Assembly (NCBI RefSeq): GCF_003096195.1
Contig: NZ_CP023004.1
Location: forward strand, 2,522,501 to 2,586,500
Length of the DNA stretch: 64,000 nucleotides
Reading direction: 5' to 3'
From: Ereboglobus luteus
Lineage (GTDB): Bacteria; Verrucomicrobiota; Verrucomicrobiia; Opitutales; Opitutaceae
Below are positions 62,887 through 64,000 of the stretch, piece after piece. The number at the start of each line of letters is the position of its first letter. Positions within the stretch are counted from its first letter, which is position 1. A program made the translations under genes and the position numbers. The notes below the pieces were generated by a model. That model had not been told where the DNA came from, searched no databases, and was given only the letters and a program-made list of their open reading frames with translations.

Positions 62887-64000
62887 ATGCAAAGTCCCAA
62901 AAACGAATTTCCCACGGCCAAATTATTCTTCTCGTGGCTATCCCTGATGCTGCTTGCCGGCGGCGGGCTCACGGGGCAGACGGTGGTGGAGGTTGAACGA
63001 AACCGATTCGAAGGCTCCCGCTTTCTTATTTCCGGCACCTATGCCATCAACGTCCACAACGGCGTCACCTACACCTATCAGAACAGCTCCTGGTTTGGTG
63101 ACACGAATGGCGGCGGCGCGCTTTTTGTGAACGGCGGCGTGTTCACCCTCGGTCCCGTGGACGGCGGCACGGGCAGGACTGTGTTCACCGGCAACATGGC
63201 CAGGCGCGGCGGCGCAATCACCATAACCGGCGGCGCCATCGCATCCCTCACCAACGTGCGTTTCGGCACGCTTTCCAATGCCAGCTCCGGCAATCGCACC
63301 ATCGGCGACCACGGCGGCGCCATCGACCTCGTCGCCAATAATAGCACACTTATTCTCCGCAACGCCGAATTCTATCGCAATGTTTCCGAACGCGGTGTGT
63401 CGCCCGGCAGCGCCGCGACCGGCGGCGGGTTCGGCGGTGCGATCTACATCCCCAACAGCGGCATTCTTGAAGTTCACGATTCCACTTTCGGCAGCCTTGC
63501 GCAGGCCGACCCGATGGACTTCTTCAGCACGGGCTGGACACCGGCGGTCAATGCCGCGGCGGGCACGGATCGCGGCACAGGCAATTGGGCCATCGACGGC
63601 CGCGGCGGCGCCATCGCATCCCAAGGCAACGTTGCCGCGCGCATTTCCATTTATAACACACAGTTCTACCACAACACGGCCGCCCGCGGCGCTCTCAACG
63701 CCAACGGCGACGGTGGCGCCATCGCATTGTCGGCCGGAACACAGCAAGCCACCATTGAGGACTCGCTCTTTTACGGCAACCGCTCGCGTGGCGGTTTGGG
63801 CGGCGGGGCCATTTACGCCGACAATCCCAACATTGTCGTGAGGCTCAAGGACACGGTTTTCACCAACAACATCGCCACCGGTAACGGCGGCGCGATTTAC
63901 CTGAGCGGCGGCACCGTTAATATTACCGCCACCAAGGATATCACTTACGAGGGCAATTACGCGGCGACTGGCGCCACCAACGCCACTCCCAGCGGGAGCA
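62887..64000 (+). CDS. Pmp-like GGAI/FxxN repeat surface protein (partial, runs off right edge)
   Basis: Translation from the ATG at 62887 is open to the window end, 371 codons. A signal peptide is present (KLFFSWLSLMLLAGGGLTGQ). The visible passenger is a beta-helix carrying eight GGAI motifs (GGAITITGG, GGAIDLVAN, GGAIYIPNS, GGAIASQGN, GGAIALSAG, GGAIYADNP, GGAIYLSGG and one more). It also carries five FxxN motifs (FTGN, FYRN, FYHN, FYGN, FTNN). This pairing is the signature of chlamydial polymorphic membrane proteins, which are autotransporter adhesins. The C-terminal half is beyond the window, so the barrel is not proven. It is probably a surface-displayed adhesin or polymer-binding protein. 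Confidence 0.78.
   Translation, partial: MQSPKNEFPTAKLFFSWLSLMLLAGGGLTGQTVVEVERNRFEGSRFLISGTYAINVHNGVTYTYQNSSWFGDTNGGGALFVNGGVFTLGPVDGGTGRTVFTGNMARRGGAITITGGAIASLTNVRFGTLSNASSGNRTIGDHGGAIDLVANNSTLILRNAEFYRNVSERGVSPGSAATGGGFGGAIYIPNSGILEVHDSTFGSLAQADPMDFFSTGWTPAVNAAAGTDRGTGNWAIDGRGGAIASQGNVAARISIYNTQFYHNTAARGALNANGDGGAIALSAGTQQATIEDSLFYGNRSRGGLGGGAIYADNPNIVVRLKDTVFTNNIATGNGGAIYLSGGTVNITATKDITYEGNYAATGATNATPSGS

Overview
The window is GC-rich DNA from a Gram-negative bacterium, most likely a Verrucomicrobiota member close to Opitutaceae. This is an inference. It rests on a TonB-dependent receptor with an MTPFEV-type TonB box, a giant autotransporter built of autotransporter-associated beta-strand repeats, a FecR with a C-terminal STN/DUF4974-like part, Gly-rich C-terminal sorting signals and many large secreted glycan-active proteins. 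lpxA, ExbB/ExbD and the outer-membrane receptors confirm a double membrane. I recognised no tRNA, rRNA, CRISPR array or autonomous transposase.

Layout. 1-1.5 kb: amino-acid ABC permease (cut by the window edge) and its binding lipoprotein. 1.6-9.2 kb: SNF2 helicase, metallophosphatase, a hypothetical gene, exbD/exbB, hemH and a DMT exporter. 9.5-13.6 kb: gpmI, ndk, pyk. 13.8-29.2 kb: a one-direction block with ECF sigma factor, FecR-type anti-sigma factor, TonB-dependent receptor, 2078-residue autotransporter, a remnant gene, a sulfatase and an FAD-dependent oxidoreductase. 29.2-30.9 kb: repeat-rich DNA holding an AT-rich lipoprotein gene between 30-bp inverted repeats. 30.9-37.0 kb: serA, lpxA, an S8 protease, folE2, a small membrane protein and a 6S RNA gene with promoter and terminator. 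37.1-64 kb: a glycan-degradation locus with GH97, a GH110-like beta-helix enzyme, GH106 rhamnosidase, an FN3/beta-helix protein, GH105-DUF2264, three related very large secreted proteins with predicted (alpha/alpha)-barrels, and at the right edge a protein with GGAI/FxxN repeats like chlamydial Pmp proteins.

How it fits together. The sigma/FecR/receptor/autotransporter block looks like a surface-signalling unit for importing or binding a polymer, with sulfatase and oxidoreductase as processing enzymes. The 37-64 kb enzymes suggest attack on a galactose-, rhamnose- and uronic-acid-containing plant or mucilage glycan. Four promoter regions of that locus share a 13-bp motif, GTCAACGGTAAAC or close variants, which points to one regulator encoded elsewhere.

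Cautions and main novelties. Four one-base deletions in short homopolymers break three genes between 48 and 59 kb. They make one false 1659-residue fusion and hide a C-terminal sorting signal. Two families of dispersed palindromic repeats sit in frame inside coding genes (SNF2, hemH), and one such element supplies the stop codons of two convergent genes. A separate family of about 170-190 bp inverted-repeat elements follows the 3' ends of glycan-degradation genes.
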